Assembly: GCF_040839445.1 (NCBI RefSeq)
Contig: NZ_JBDPGJ010000008.1
Coordinates: 62,001 to 126,000 of the forward strand
DNA from: Aquibium pacificus
GTDB taxonomy: Bacteria; Pseudomonadota; Alphaproteobacteria; Rhizobiales; Rhizobiaceae
DNA: 64,000 nt
Direction: 5' to 3'
Below are positions 33,734 to 41,539 of this stretch, in pieces. The stretch's first letter is position 1; each line of letters opens with the position of its first letter. Position numbers and translations under genes: made by a program. A model generated the notes under the pieces. It was not told where the DNA came from, did not search any database, and saw only the letters and a list, made by a program, of their open reading frames with translations.

Positions 33734-36058
33734 TTGGCCAGACGCATCCCAGGCAGCAGGTCGAAGCGCAGTCCCGGCGCCTCGGCGGAGGGTGCGGGAG
33801 GCGAAAAGCGCGACTTCCGGCCTTCCCGCGAGGACATCCTCAAATTCGTTGCCGAAAACCCCGACCGTGCCTCCAAGCGTGAGATCGCGAGGGCGTTCTC
33901 ATTGCGCGGCGACGACCGCATCTGGCTGAAGGCTATCCTGCGCGATCTGCAGTCCGAAGGCATTCTCGAAAAGCGCTCCAGGAAGCTGCACAAGGCGGGC
34001 GCCCTGCCGCACGTCACCGTCCTCGACGTCTTCGGACGCGACGAGGATGGCGGCCTGCTGGCGCGCCCGTCGGAGGAACGCGAGGGCTTCGAGAGCGAGA
34101 TCGTCTCCATCAGCCCTTCCATGCCCGGCAAGGGACCGACACCCGGTGTCGGCGATCGCGTTCTTGCCCGCATCTTTCCGGCAGAAGAGGCGCACGGCGC
34201 AGACTACACCGGGCAGATCATCAAGGTATTCGAGAAGCGCCGGGAGACCGCGCTGGGCGTCATCAGGCGTTTCCCGGACGGCAGCCACCGGGCGGAGCCC
34301 GTCGAGCGGCGCCAGCCCGAGATGCTGGTCGAGGGCGAATTCCTCAACGGCGCCGAACCGGGCGACCTGGTCGAGCTCGACCCCATGCGCCCGACCCGCT
34401 ACGGCCTGCCGCGCGGCAAGGTCACTACGATCATCGGCTCGCTGACGAGCGAGAAGGCGGTCTCCATGATCGCCATTCATGCCCACGACATCCCGCACGT
34501 CTTTCCGCGCGACGTGGTCGAGGAAGCCGAACAGGCCACGCCCGCCTCTATGGACGGCCGCGAGGACTGGCGCGCCGTTCCCCTCGTCACGATCGATCCG
34601 GCCGACGCCAAGGATCATGACGACGCCGTTCACGCCATTGCAGACGAAGACGGTAAGAATCCCGGCGGCGTCATCGTCACCGTCGCCATCGCCGATGTTG
34701 CCGCCTACGTTCGGCCGGGCTCGGCGCTCGACCGCGAGGCGCTGAAGCGCGGCAACTCGGTCTACTTTCCCGACCGCGTCGTGCCGATGCTCCCCGAGCG
34801 CATCTCCAACGACCTGTGCTCGCTTCGCGAAGGTCAGGACCGCCCTGCCCTAGCCGTGCGCATGACCTTCGCCGCGGACGGACGCAAGCTGCGCCACTCC
34901 TTCCACCGCATCATGATGAAATCGGCCGCCCGCCTCGCCTACCCGCAGGCGCAAGCCGCGATCGACGGCGCGCCGGACGAGAAGACCGGCCCGATCCTCG
35001 AAGGAACGCTGAAGCCGCTTTGGGACGCTTATGCAGTGCTTTCGCGCGGCCGCAAGGATCGCGGACCTTTGGAACTCGACCTGCCGGAACGCAAGATCCA
35101 GCTGAAGCCGGATGGAACTGTGGATCGCGTCGTCGTGCCGGAGCGTCTCGACGCGCACCGGCTGATCGAGGAGTTCATGATCCAGGCGAACGTCTCGGCT
35201 GCGGAGACGCTGGAGGCCAGGAAGCAGCCGCTGATCTACCGCATCCACGACGCGCCGTCGCTCGCCAAGCAGGAATCGCTCCGCGAGTTCCTGCAGACCG
35301 TCGACCTGTCGCTTGCCCGGGGGGCGCAGCTTCGTCCCTCGCAGTTTAACGCAATCCTTGCAAAGGTCAGGGGCGAGGAGAACGAACTCCTGATCAACGA
35401 GGTCGTCCTGCGCTCGCAGAGCCAGGCGGAGTATGCGCCGGGTAACATCGGCCATTTCGGACTCAACCTGCGACGCTACGCGCATTTCACCTCGCCCATC
35501 CGGCGCTATGCCGATCTCGTCGTGCATCGCGCACTGATCGCCGCGCTCGGGCTCGGCAAGGACGGGCTGACGCCGGGCGAGGAAGCGCGGCTGGAGGACA
35601 CTTCGGCACTGATCTCGGCGTCGGAGCGGCGGGCCATGGCGGCCGAGCGCGACACCGTCGACCGGCTGATCGCCGACCATCTCGCCTCGCGCAAGGGCGA
35701 GGAGTTCGAGGGGCGCATCGGTGGCGTGACGAAGGCCGGGCTCTTTGTCAGATTGCCGCAGTTCGGCGCCGATGGCTTCATACCCGTGTCATCGCTCGGC
35801 AATGATTACTATATCTATGACGAAGCGGCGCATTCGCTGGTCGGAGAAAGAGGCGGAAAAGGCTATCGCCTCGGCGACGCGGTGGAAGTGCGGCTGGCGG
35901 AGATCGCTCCGCTGGCGGGATCGATGCGATTCGAGATGTTGAGCGAGCCGCGGCCCTTGCCGCCGGCCACCCGGTCCTTCCACAAGGCGAAGCGGCGGGA
36001 CCGGCGGCTTTCGTCGCAGACGCCGAGGCGGGCAGGCGCCCGCCCAAGGAGAAAATGA
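33734..36058 (+). CDS. rnr: Ribonuclease R
   Basis: 3'-5' exoribonuclease able to degrade structured RNA, 774 aa. The RNB catalytic signature 'TIDPADAKDHDDAVHA' supplies the metal-binding aspartates; 'RAFSLRGDDRIWLKAILRDL' near the start is the winged-helix region. The C-terminal S1 domain is 'GRIGGVTKAGLFVRLPQFGADGFIPVSSLG', followed by a basic tail. The start appears to be TTG at 33734, 4 nt after the topA stop; no ATG exists nearby in frame. Confidence 0.93.
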   Translation: MARRIPGSRSKRSPGASAEGAGGEKRDFRPSREDILKFVAENPDRASKREIARAFSLRGDDRIWLKAILRDLQSEGILEKRSRKLHKAGALPHVTVLDVFGRDEDGGLLARPSEEREGFESEIVSISPSMPGKGPTPGVGDRVLARIFPAEEAHGADYTGQIIKVFEKRRETALGVIRRFPDGSHRAEPVERRQPEMLVEGEFLNGAEPGDLVELDPMRPTRYGLPRGKVTTIIGSLTSEKAVSMIAIHAHDIPHVFPRDVVEEAEQATPASMDGREDWRAVPLVTIDPADAKDHDDAVHAIADEDGKNPGGVIVTVAIADVAAYVRPGSALDREALKRGNSVYFPDRVVPMLPERISNDLCSLREGQDRPALAVRMTFAADGRKLRHSFHRIMMKSAARLAYPQAQAAIDGAPDEKTGPILEGTLKPLWDAYAVLSRGRKDRGPLELDLPERKIQLKPDGTVDRVVVPERLDAHRLIEEFMIQANVSAAETLEARKQPLIYRIHDAPSLAKQESLREFLQTVDLSLARGAQLRPSQFNAILAKVRGEENELLINEVVLRSQSQAEYAPGNIGHFGLNLRRYAHFTSPIRRYADLVVHRALIAALGLGKDGLTPGEEARLEDTSALISASERRAMAAERDTVDRLIADHLASRKGEEFEGRIGGVTKAGLFVRLPQFGADGFIPVSSLGNDYYIYDEAAHSLVGERGGKGYRLGDAVEVRLAEIAPLAGSMRFEMLSEPRPLPPATRSFHKAKRRDRRLSSQTPRRAGARPRRK

Positions 36059-36492
36059 TGGAACGACAGGCATTCGGCGCAGAGAACCACTCGGACCGCC
36101 CCGCCCGTAGCGCGTGGCAGGCCATGAAGCGCGGCTTTCTCGGACGCTGTCCGAACTGCGGCAAAGGCAGGCTGTTCGCGTCTTTCGCCAGGACGAAAGA
36201 AAAGTGCGAAACTTGCGGCGAGGCGTTCCACCACCACCGCGCGGACGATCTTCCGGCCTATCTGGTGATCTTCATCGTCGGCCATATCGTCGTCGGCGCG
36301 TTCATGGGCGCGGAGGCGGTCACGCAGCTTTCAATGTGGCAGCATCTGGCGATCTGGGTGCCGGTGACGATCATCTCAGCCATCGCCCTTCTGCAGCCGG
36401 TCAAAGGTGCAGTGGTAGGCCTGCAATGGGCCTTCCATATGCATGGTTTCGGCGGCCATCCGGACGAACTCGAAACGCATCCCGAGGCGTGA
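36058..36492 (+). CDS. DUF983 family membrane protein with two CxxC motifs
   Basis: 144 aa. A cytoplasmic zinc-ribbon-like N-terminus ('GFLGRCPNCGKGRLF', 'KCETCGEAFHHHRADD') is followed by two transmembrane segments (about residues 70-110). DUF983 proteins occur near rnr/topA in alphaproteobacteria; their function is unknown. The start overlaps the rnr stop; AGGAG is 6 nt upstream of this ATG and 3 nt from the one before it (36055). Confidence 0.88.
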   Translation: MERQAFGAENHSDRPARSAWQAMKRGFLGRCPNCGKGRLFASFARTKEKCETCGEAFHHHRADDLPAYLVIFIVGHIVVGAFMGAEAVTQLSMWQHLAIWVPVTIISAIALLQPVKGAVVGLQWAFHMHGFGGHPDELETHPEA

Positions 36493-36524
36493 GGCAGGCG
36501 GCCGTGTCGGAGGAGAAGTCGGTC

Positions 36525-37265
36525 ATGGACGGCATGTCCCGCGCCGAGGTCGACAAGGCCGAATCGAAGGATTTCGCGCTCGGCGGCAAGCCCATGCGGC
36601 CGCGCGACGCCGCCACGCTCATCCTGCTCGACCGTTCGGGCGACGAGGTGCAGGTGCTGCTCGGACGCCGCCATCGCCGGCATGCCTTCATGCCTGGGCG
36701 CTTCGTGTTTCCGGGCGGCCGTACCGACCCGCATGACAGCCGGGTCAAGACCGTCTCGCCGCTGCCGCCGGAAGAGGAACTGCGCATCGCCGGCCACCAC
36801 GCCCGCGCCTCGCGTGCCCGCGCCCGGGCGATCGCGCTTTCCGCCATCCGCGAGACCTACGAGGAGGCCGGGCTCCTGATCGGCGAGCGGGTTCCCTTCA
36901 CCTCGACCCGGCCGGGCTGGCAGGGCTTCGTCGAGCATGGGGTCAGCCCCTCGCTCGAACGCCTGCGCTTCGTCGCACGCGCCATCACGCCGCCCGGACG
37001 CGTGCGCCGCTTCGACACGCGCTTCCTCGCGGCCTGGCGGGACGACGTCGCCGTCGCCCTGCCGGAAGGCGGACCCACCAACGAACTCGAGGAACTGTGC
37101 TGGCTGCCGATCGAGGAAGCCAAGGCGCTCGAGATCCCGGCAATCACGCGCACGGTCCTGGAGGAACTCCAGAAGCGGCTTGCGGACGATCCCGGGCTGC
37201 GGCCCGGAGCCCCTGCCCCGTTCTACCGCATGCTCCGCAACCGCTTCATGCGCGATACGATCTGA
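36525..37265 (+). CDS. Nudix hydrolase
   Basis: 246 aa. The Nudix helix 'SAIRETYEEAGLLIGE' has the REx2EExGL core, while the preceding 'VFPGGRTDPHDSR' Gly-rich part is separated from it by about 35 residues, longer than the standard G-x5-E spacing. Substrate cannot be inferred. The start at 36525 has GGAGGAG 9 nt upstream. It lies between DUF983 and an MFS gene, same strand. Confidence 0.88.
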   Translation: MDGMSRAEVDKAESKDFALGGKPMRPRDAATLILLDRSGDEVQVLLGRRHRRHAFMPGRFVFPGGRTDPHDSRVKTVSPLPPEEELRIAGHHARASRARARAIALSAIRETYEEAGLLIGERVPFTSTRPGWQGFVEHGVSPSLERLRFVARAITPPGRVRRFDTRFLAAWRDDVAVALPEGGPTNELEELCWLPIEEAKALEIPAITRTVLEELQKRLADDPGLRPGAPAPFYRMLRNRFMRDTI

Positions 37266-37278
37266 CCCTCGCACCATC

Positions 37279-38457
37279 ATGACGCGCGTTGTTCCATCAC
37301 ACGAGGGTGCGGCGCCGGACAGGGTGCGCTGGCTGTCGCTTGCCGCCGCGATCGCCTCGATCACGGCCGTCGGCGTCGCCATCGGGCTTGGCATCCCGCT
37401 GCTCAGCATCCTGCTGGAAGCGCGCGGTCATTCGGCCACCGCGATCGGTTTCAACACCGCCGTCGCCGGAATCGCTTCGATCGCGATGGCGCCTTTCGCC
37501 ATCCCCATCGCGGTGCGGTTCGGCGTGATCCGCACCATGGTCTTTTCGATAGTCGCCGGCGCGCTCTCATTTGCCGGCTTCTATTTCGCCGCCGAGTACT
37601 GGATGTGGCTGCCGCTGCGTGCCGTCATGCACGCCGCGATGACGGTGCTCTTCATCCTCTCGGAGTTCTGGATCAGCGCCTCGGCCCCGCCGCACAAGCG
37701 CGGCCTCGTGCTCGGCATCTATGCCACGGTGCTGTCGCTCGGCTTCGCCTTCGGTCCATGGCTCTTCGCGCAGATCGGCAGCGAGGGTTTCGCCCCCTTC
37801 GGAGCAGGCGTCGTCATCATCGCTCTCGCCGCCCTGCCGGTCATGATCGCGCGGCGAGAGAGCCCCGAAATCTCCGGTCACGGATCGAGCGCGAGCTTCG
37901 GGCGCTACGTCTTTCTGGTCCCGACGGCGACCGCCGCCGTGCTGGTCTTCGGAGCGGTCGAGACCGGCGGCTTCGCGCTCTTTCCCGTCTACGGCAACAG
38001 GATCGGCTACGGCGAGGCGGACTCCGCCCTGCTTCTGACGGCCATCGGGCTCGGCAACGTGCTCCTCCAGGTGCCGCTCGGGATGATCAGCGATCGCGTT
38101 CGCGACAGGCGCACGATCCTGGCGGCGTGCGCCCTCATCGGTCTCGCCGGCATGATCATCCTGCCGATGGTCGCGGCGAACTGGTATCTCATGGCAGCCG
38201 TCCTCTTCGTCTGGGGCGGCGTCGTAGCCGGGCTCTACACGATTGGCCTCGCCCATCTCGGCTCGCGCCTCAGCGGTCGCGACCTCGCCTCGGCGAACGC
38301 CGCCTTCGTGTTCTGCTATGGCGTTGGGATGATCGCGGGGCCGCAGGTGATCGGCGCCGGCATGGACATCTTCGGGCCGCACGGTTTCGCGTGGTCGCTC
38401 GGCCTGTTCTTCGCGGCCTATCTGGTGCTGGCGCTCTCCAGGATGGTCGGGCGGTAG
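37279..38457 (+). CDS. Major facilitator superfamily transporter (YcaD-like)
   Basis: 392 aa with 12 predicted transmembrane segments. The loop 'SEFWISASAPPHKRGLVLGIYATVLSLGFAFGPWL' and the second-half 'PLGMISDRVRDRR' match the MFS loop 2-3 motif (GxxxDRxGRR type). The family resembles YcaD-like permeases; substrate unknown. It starts 13 nt after the Nudix stop. Confidence 0.88.
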   Translation: MTRVVPSHEGAAPDRVRWLSLAAAIASITAVGVAIGLGIPLLSILLEARGHSATAIGFNTAVAGIASIAMAPFAIPIAVRFGVIRTMVFSIVAGALSFAGFYFAAEYWMWLPLRAVMHAAMTVLFILSEFWISASAPPHKRGLVLGIYATVLSLGFAFGPWLFAQIGSEGFAPFGAGVVIIALAALPVMIARRESPEISGHGSSASFGRYVFLVPTATAAVLVFGAVETGGFALFPVYGNRIGYGEADSALLLTAIGLGNVLLQVPLGMISDRVRDRRTILAACALIGLAGMIILPMVAANWYLMAAVLFVWGGVVAGLYTIGLAHLGSRLSGRDLASANAAFVFCYGVGMIAGPQVIGAGMDIFGPHGFAWSLGLFFAAYLVLALSRMVGR

Positions 38458-38493
38458 GACCGCCGAACCGGAAGCGATCGGAACGCCGCCGCC

Positions 38494-38522
38494 CTTGACT
38501 TTCGCCTGCGCTCGTTTATGTC
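38494..38522 (+). promoter_or_regulatory. Putative promoter of rpmG
   Basis: CTTGAC (38494-38499), 17-nt spacer, TATGTC (38517-38522): a good match to the rhizobial consensus at the -35 and spacing. Confidence 0.6.
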
Positions 38523-38612
38523 TCCGCGAACTTTCCGCGGACGGTCGAGCCGTCGCGCGCCTCGTGGCGTGAGATCGGAAACCTCAACACTCTGGACGGA
38601 CGGATACCTGCC

Positions 38613-38780
38613 ATGGCCAAAGCCGCGAACATCAAGATCAAGCTCCTCTCGACCGCCGACACCGGCTTCTTCTACGTGACGAGCAAGAACAGCCGCACCA
38701 AGACCGACAAGCTGTCGTTCCGCAAGTACGACCCGATTGCGAAGAAGCACGTCGAGTTCAAGGAAACCAAGATCAAGTAG
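38613..38780 (+). CDS. rpmG: 50S ribosomal protein L33
   Basis: 55 aa starting 'MAKAANIKIKLLSTADTGF', then 'YVTSKNSRTKTDKLSFRKYDP'. This is the Cys-free (zinc-independent) type of L33, a small protein of the large subunit near the E site. Shorter than many gene-calling cut-offs. Followed by an intrinsic terminator, so probably a single-gene transcript. Confidence 0.95.
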   Translation: MAKAANIKIKLLSTADTGFFYVTSKNSRTKTDKLSFRKYDPIAKKHVEFKETKIK

Positions 38781-38809
38781 TCGGCTGGGTTTTCCCGCCG
38801 TCGAAGCAG

Positions 38810-38832
38810 CGCCGCCTCCGGGCGGCGTTTTT
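38810..38832 (+). terminator. Intrinsic terminator after rpmG
   Basis: Stem CGCCGCC (38810-38816) and GGCGGCG (38821-38827) with loop TCCG, followed by five T. Confidence 0.85.
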
Positions 38833-38946
38833 CGTTTCGCGACCCTGTCGCGTCGATCGCAACGGCCATCGCCCCGCAACGAAGATCCGCAGCCCCTTCA
38901 CGGCGCTAAGGATGCAGCTTCACGTTCCTGATGAAGAACAATAAAG

Positions 38947-39014
38947 GGGGCCGGTCGGCATTCTGACAGCGGTACGAGGAGGCCACTGAGTGTCAGCGCC
39001 GACCGGCCAACCCC
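38947..39014. repeat. Long imperfect inverted repeat between rpmG and pleD
   Basis: GGCCGGTCGGC-type arms: on the left 38949-38969 (GCCGGTCGGC then CTGACA after a 3-nt interruption), on the right 38991-39008 (TGTCAG then GCCGACCGGCC). About 17 pairs can form over a loop of about 22 nt. No T-run follows on either strand, so it is not an obvious terminator. The rest of 38833-39187 holds no convincing gene. Confidence 0.5.
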
Positions 39015-39187
39015 ACGGAACCCAGGAGATGCGGCGGACCTGAGCATCATGGGGTATTCGAACATTGTCTGTGCAGCCGGAACCCCGGCGGCTTTGATCG
39101 TTCGATTATTCTCCGCAGACACTCGCGCAAGATTTGGCGGAAATCAACAGATTATTAATCATGTAGCCCGGTCGGCTCACGTTAACG

Positions 39188-39213
39188 TAAACAAATGTGC
39201 CGTGACGGCACAT
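39188..39213 (-). terminator. Intrinsic terminator of pleD
   Basis: On the plus strand ATGTGCCGT (39195-39203), G, ACGGCACAT (39205-39213) is a perfect 9-base palindrome. Read on the minus strand it lies 18 nt beyond the pleD stop and is followed by TTTGTTT. Confidence 0.7.
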
Positions 39214-39230
39214 GCCGGGCGGCGGAGGCT

Positions 39231-40601
39231 TCAGGCGGCCCGTGCCACGACTCGGTTGCGGCCGCCGTTCTTGGCTTCGTAGAGCGCGTCGTCCGCCCTC
39301 TTCATCAGGGTCTCGACGCTGTCGCCCGCACGGTTCAGGGTGGCGACGCCGACACTCACCGTCACCGGCACCCCCTCGCCCGCCCCGACCTCGAACACTG
39401 CCCGCTCGATTTCCGAACGAACGCGTTCGGCCACCTTCTCGGCGATCGCTCCGTCGGTGTCGGGCATGACGACCACGAACTCCTCGCCGCCGAAGCGGCA
39501 GGCAAGATCGATCCCGCGCACGTTTTTGCGCAGCCTGCGGGCAAATTCGCGCAGAACCGCGTCGCCGCCGTCGTGTCCGAAGGTGTCGTTGATCGCCTTG
39601 AAGCGGTCGAGATCGGTGATCATCACCGACAGCGGTCTGCGCCGCGACATGGCGCGGTCGAAAAGGGTCTGGAGATGGCTGTCGAGGTAGCGTCGGTTGT
39701 GGAGCCCGGTCAGCCCGTCGGTGACGGCCATCTCGATCGTCTGAGTTACTGACGCCCGCAGATGGTCGTTGTAGCGCTTGCGCTTGACCTGCGTCCTCAG
39801 CCTCGCGACGAGCTCCTGCTCGTCGACGGGCCGCACGATGTAGTCGTTGACGCCCAGTTCCAGTGCCCGCACGATCCGCTCGTCCTCGCCCATCTCGGCG
39901 ATCAGGATGATCGGCAGGAAACGGGTGCGGTCGAGCGAGCGCAACTGCGAACACAGGCGCAGCGGATCGAATTCGGCGAAGCCCGTCGAGATCACGACGC
40001 AGTCGTAGGGATTTTCCGCTGCCTGGAAGAGGCCGACCTGCGGGTCGTCGGCAAGATCGACGTCCGCCGTCCCCGAGAGTTTCGTCCTGATGGCCGCCGA
40101 GGACGACGGCTTCTCGTCGATCAGCAGCACGCGCGGAGAACCCTCGTTCGTGGTCGTGCGCGCGGCGAGCAGTTCCTCGATACCGATGTTGCGGGTGGTG
40201 GAGGCGCGCAGCCTCAGTTCGTCCGACAGCATCTTCAGACGCACCAGGCTCTTCACCCGCGTCATGAGCTGCAGGTCGTTCACCGGCTTGGTCAGGAAGT
40301 CGTCGGCCCCGACCTCAAGCCCCCGGATGCGGTCCGACACCTGGTCGAGCGCGGTCACCATCACAACCGGAATGTGCGACGTGGCCGGATCGTCCTTCAG
40401 GCGCCGGCAGACCTCGAACCCGTCCATCTCTGGCATCATGATGTCGAGCAGGACGACATCCACCTTGCCGTTCTCGCAGGCTTCCAGCGCATCCGCCCCG
40501 CTCGCGGCGGTCAACACCTCGAAATACTCCGCCAGCAACCGGGCTTCGAGCAGCCGCAGGTTGGCGGGAACGTCGTCGACGACGAGGATACGCGCTGTCA
40601 T
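39231..40601 (-). CDS. pleD: PleD-type response regulator / diguanylate cyclase (REC-REC-GGDEF)
   Basis: 456 aa. The first receiver has the phospho-acceptor Asp in 'DVVLLDIMMPEMDG'; the second receiver ('VLLIDEKPSSS...YDCVVISTGF') lacks a canonical phospho-Asp and likely serves dimerisation, as in Caulobacter PleD. The GGDEF domain has 'FGGEEFVVVMPDTDG' with an RxxD inhibitory site ('RGID') five residues before. It makes c-di-GMP upon phosphorylation and links to DivK-PleC/DivJ signalling in polar development. It starts 40 nt after divK on the same strand. Confidence 0.95.
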   Translation of the reverse strand: MTARILVVDDVPANLRLLEARLLAEYFEVLTAASGADALEACENGKVDVVLLDIMMPEMDGFEVCRRLKDDPATSHIPVVMVTALDQVSDRIRGLEVGADDFLTKPVNDLQLMTRVKSLVRLKMLSDELRLRASTTRNIGIEELLAARTTTNEGSPRVLLIDEKPSSSAAIRTKLSGTADVDLADDPQVGLFQAAENPYDCVVISTGFAEFDPLRLCSQLRSLDRTRFLPIILIAEMGEDERIVRALELGVNDYIVRPVDEQELVARLRTQVKRKRYNDHLRASVTQTIEMAVTDGLTGLHNRRYLDSHLQTLFDRAMSRRRPLSVMITDLDRFKAINDTFGHDGGDAVLREFARRLRKNVRGIDLACRFGGEEFVVVMPDTDGAIAEKVAERVRSEIERAVFEVGAGEGVPVTVSVGVATLNRAGDSVETLMKRADDALYEAKNGGRNRVVARAA

Positions 40602-40641
40602 GGCGTCTTTCCGGCGGAGCGAGAATGCGGACGCCCGGCCA

Positions 40642-41013
40642 TCAGGCGTCGCCCAGGTAGGATTTGATCGTCTCGATGAACTTGCCCACCGAGATCGGCT
40701 TCGAGATATAGGCCTCGCAGCCGCCCTGGCGGATGCGCTCCTCGTCGCCCTTCATGGCGAAGGCGGTGACGGCGATGACGGGAATCTTGTGGAGGTCGTC
40801 GTCCTCCTTGAGCCATTTGGTGACTTCCAGCCCCGAAACCTCCGGAAGCTGGATGTCCATCAGGATCAGGTCGGGCCGATGGGCGCGTGCGAGATCGAGC
40901 GCCTCGAGGCCGTTCCTCGTGCGCACCGTCTCGTATCCGCTCGCCTCGATCAGGTCGCGGAAGAGCTTCATGTTGAGCTCGTTGTCCTCGACGATCATCA
41001 CCTTCTTGGCCAT
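40642..41013 (-). CDS. divK: Single-domain response regulator DivK
   Basis: 123-aa stand-alone receiver; 'VMIVEDNELNMKLFRDL' holds the acidic pocket, 'DLILMDIQLPEVSG' the phospho-Asp, and 'IPVIAVTAFAMKGDEE' plus 'AYISKPISV' the switch Thr and Lys. In alphaproteobacteria DivK controls the CtrA cascade through DivL/CckA. The start 'MAKKVMIVEDNE' at 41013 is chosen inside a longer open frame. Located just upstream of pleD, the conserved order. Confidence 0.95.
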   Translation of the reverse strand: MAKKVMIVEDNELNMKLFRDLIEASGYETVRTRNGLEALDLARAHRPDLILMDIQLPEVSGLEVTKWLKEDDDLHKIPVIAVTAFAMKGDEERIRQGGCEAYISKPISVGKFIETIKSYLGDA

Positions 41014-41196
41014 ACGATGCCCCACCCGGCACGATTCTTCAGTCCGCGCCAATGCTCGTCACGGCGGAACATGATTCGGCTTTCGCGGCAAGCTAGCGCG
41101 ATTTGATTGACGAAACGCAAATCCCGGCCGAAAGCTACTGACGCGGCAAGCGTTTCGCCGTTGCCGCGGCGCGCCGAACCGGGCTATGGCCATCCG

Positions 41197-41526
41197 ATGA
41201 AGGATGTTTCGCGACCACCGAACAGGTCAGCCCGCGCGCCGAAACCGGGTCCCGACGCCGAGGCGCTGGCCGTCGGCGCCCTCTCCTTCATCGCTTCCGA
41301 CCCCGTCCTCATGCCGCGCTTCCTCGCCATGTCCGGCATCGAGGCCAGCGACATCCGCCGCGCCGCCGCTGAACCCGGCTTCCTCGCCGGCGTGCTCAAC
41401 TTCCTTCTCGCGCACGAACCGAGCCTGATGGCATTCTGCGATGCCACCGGCGCCGATCCCGGTCAGGTCGGCCGCGCGGCGCAGATGCTGCCAGGCGGCG
41501 ACGAAAACTTCGACCGCTCGACCTGA
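41197..41526 (+). CDS. DUF3572 family protein
   Basis: 109 aa. The conserved core 'EALAVGALSFIASDPVLMPRFLAMSGIEASDIR' and 'LAGVLNFLLAHEPSLMAFCDATGADP' is typical of DUF3572, an alphaproteobacterial family of unknown function, often next to divK. The ATG at 41197 is preferred to an upstream TTG at 41107. It is convergent with mfd (13-nt gap). Confidence 0.88.
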   Translation: MKDVSRPPNRSARAPKPGPDAEALAVGALSFIASDPVLMPRFLAMSGIEASDIRRAAAEPGFLAGVLNFLLAHEPSLMAFCDATGADPGQVGRAAQMLPGGDENFDRST

Positions 41527-41539
41527 GCTACGACCCGCT

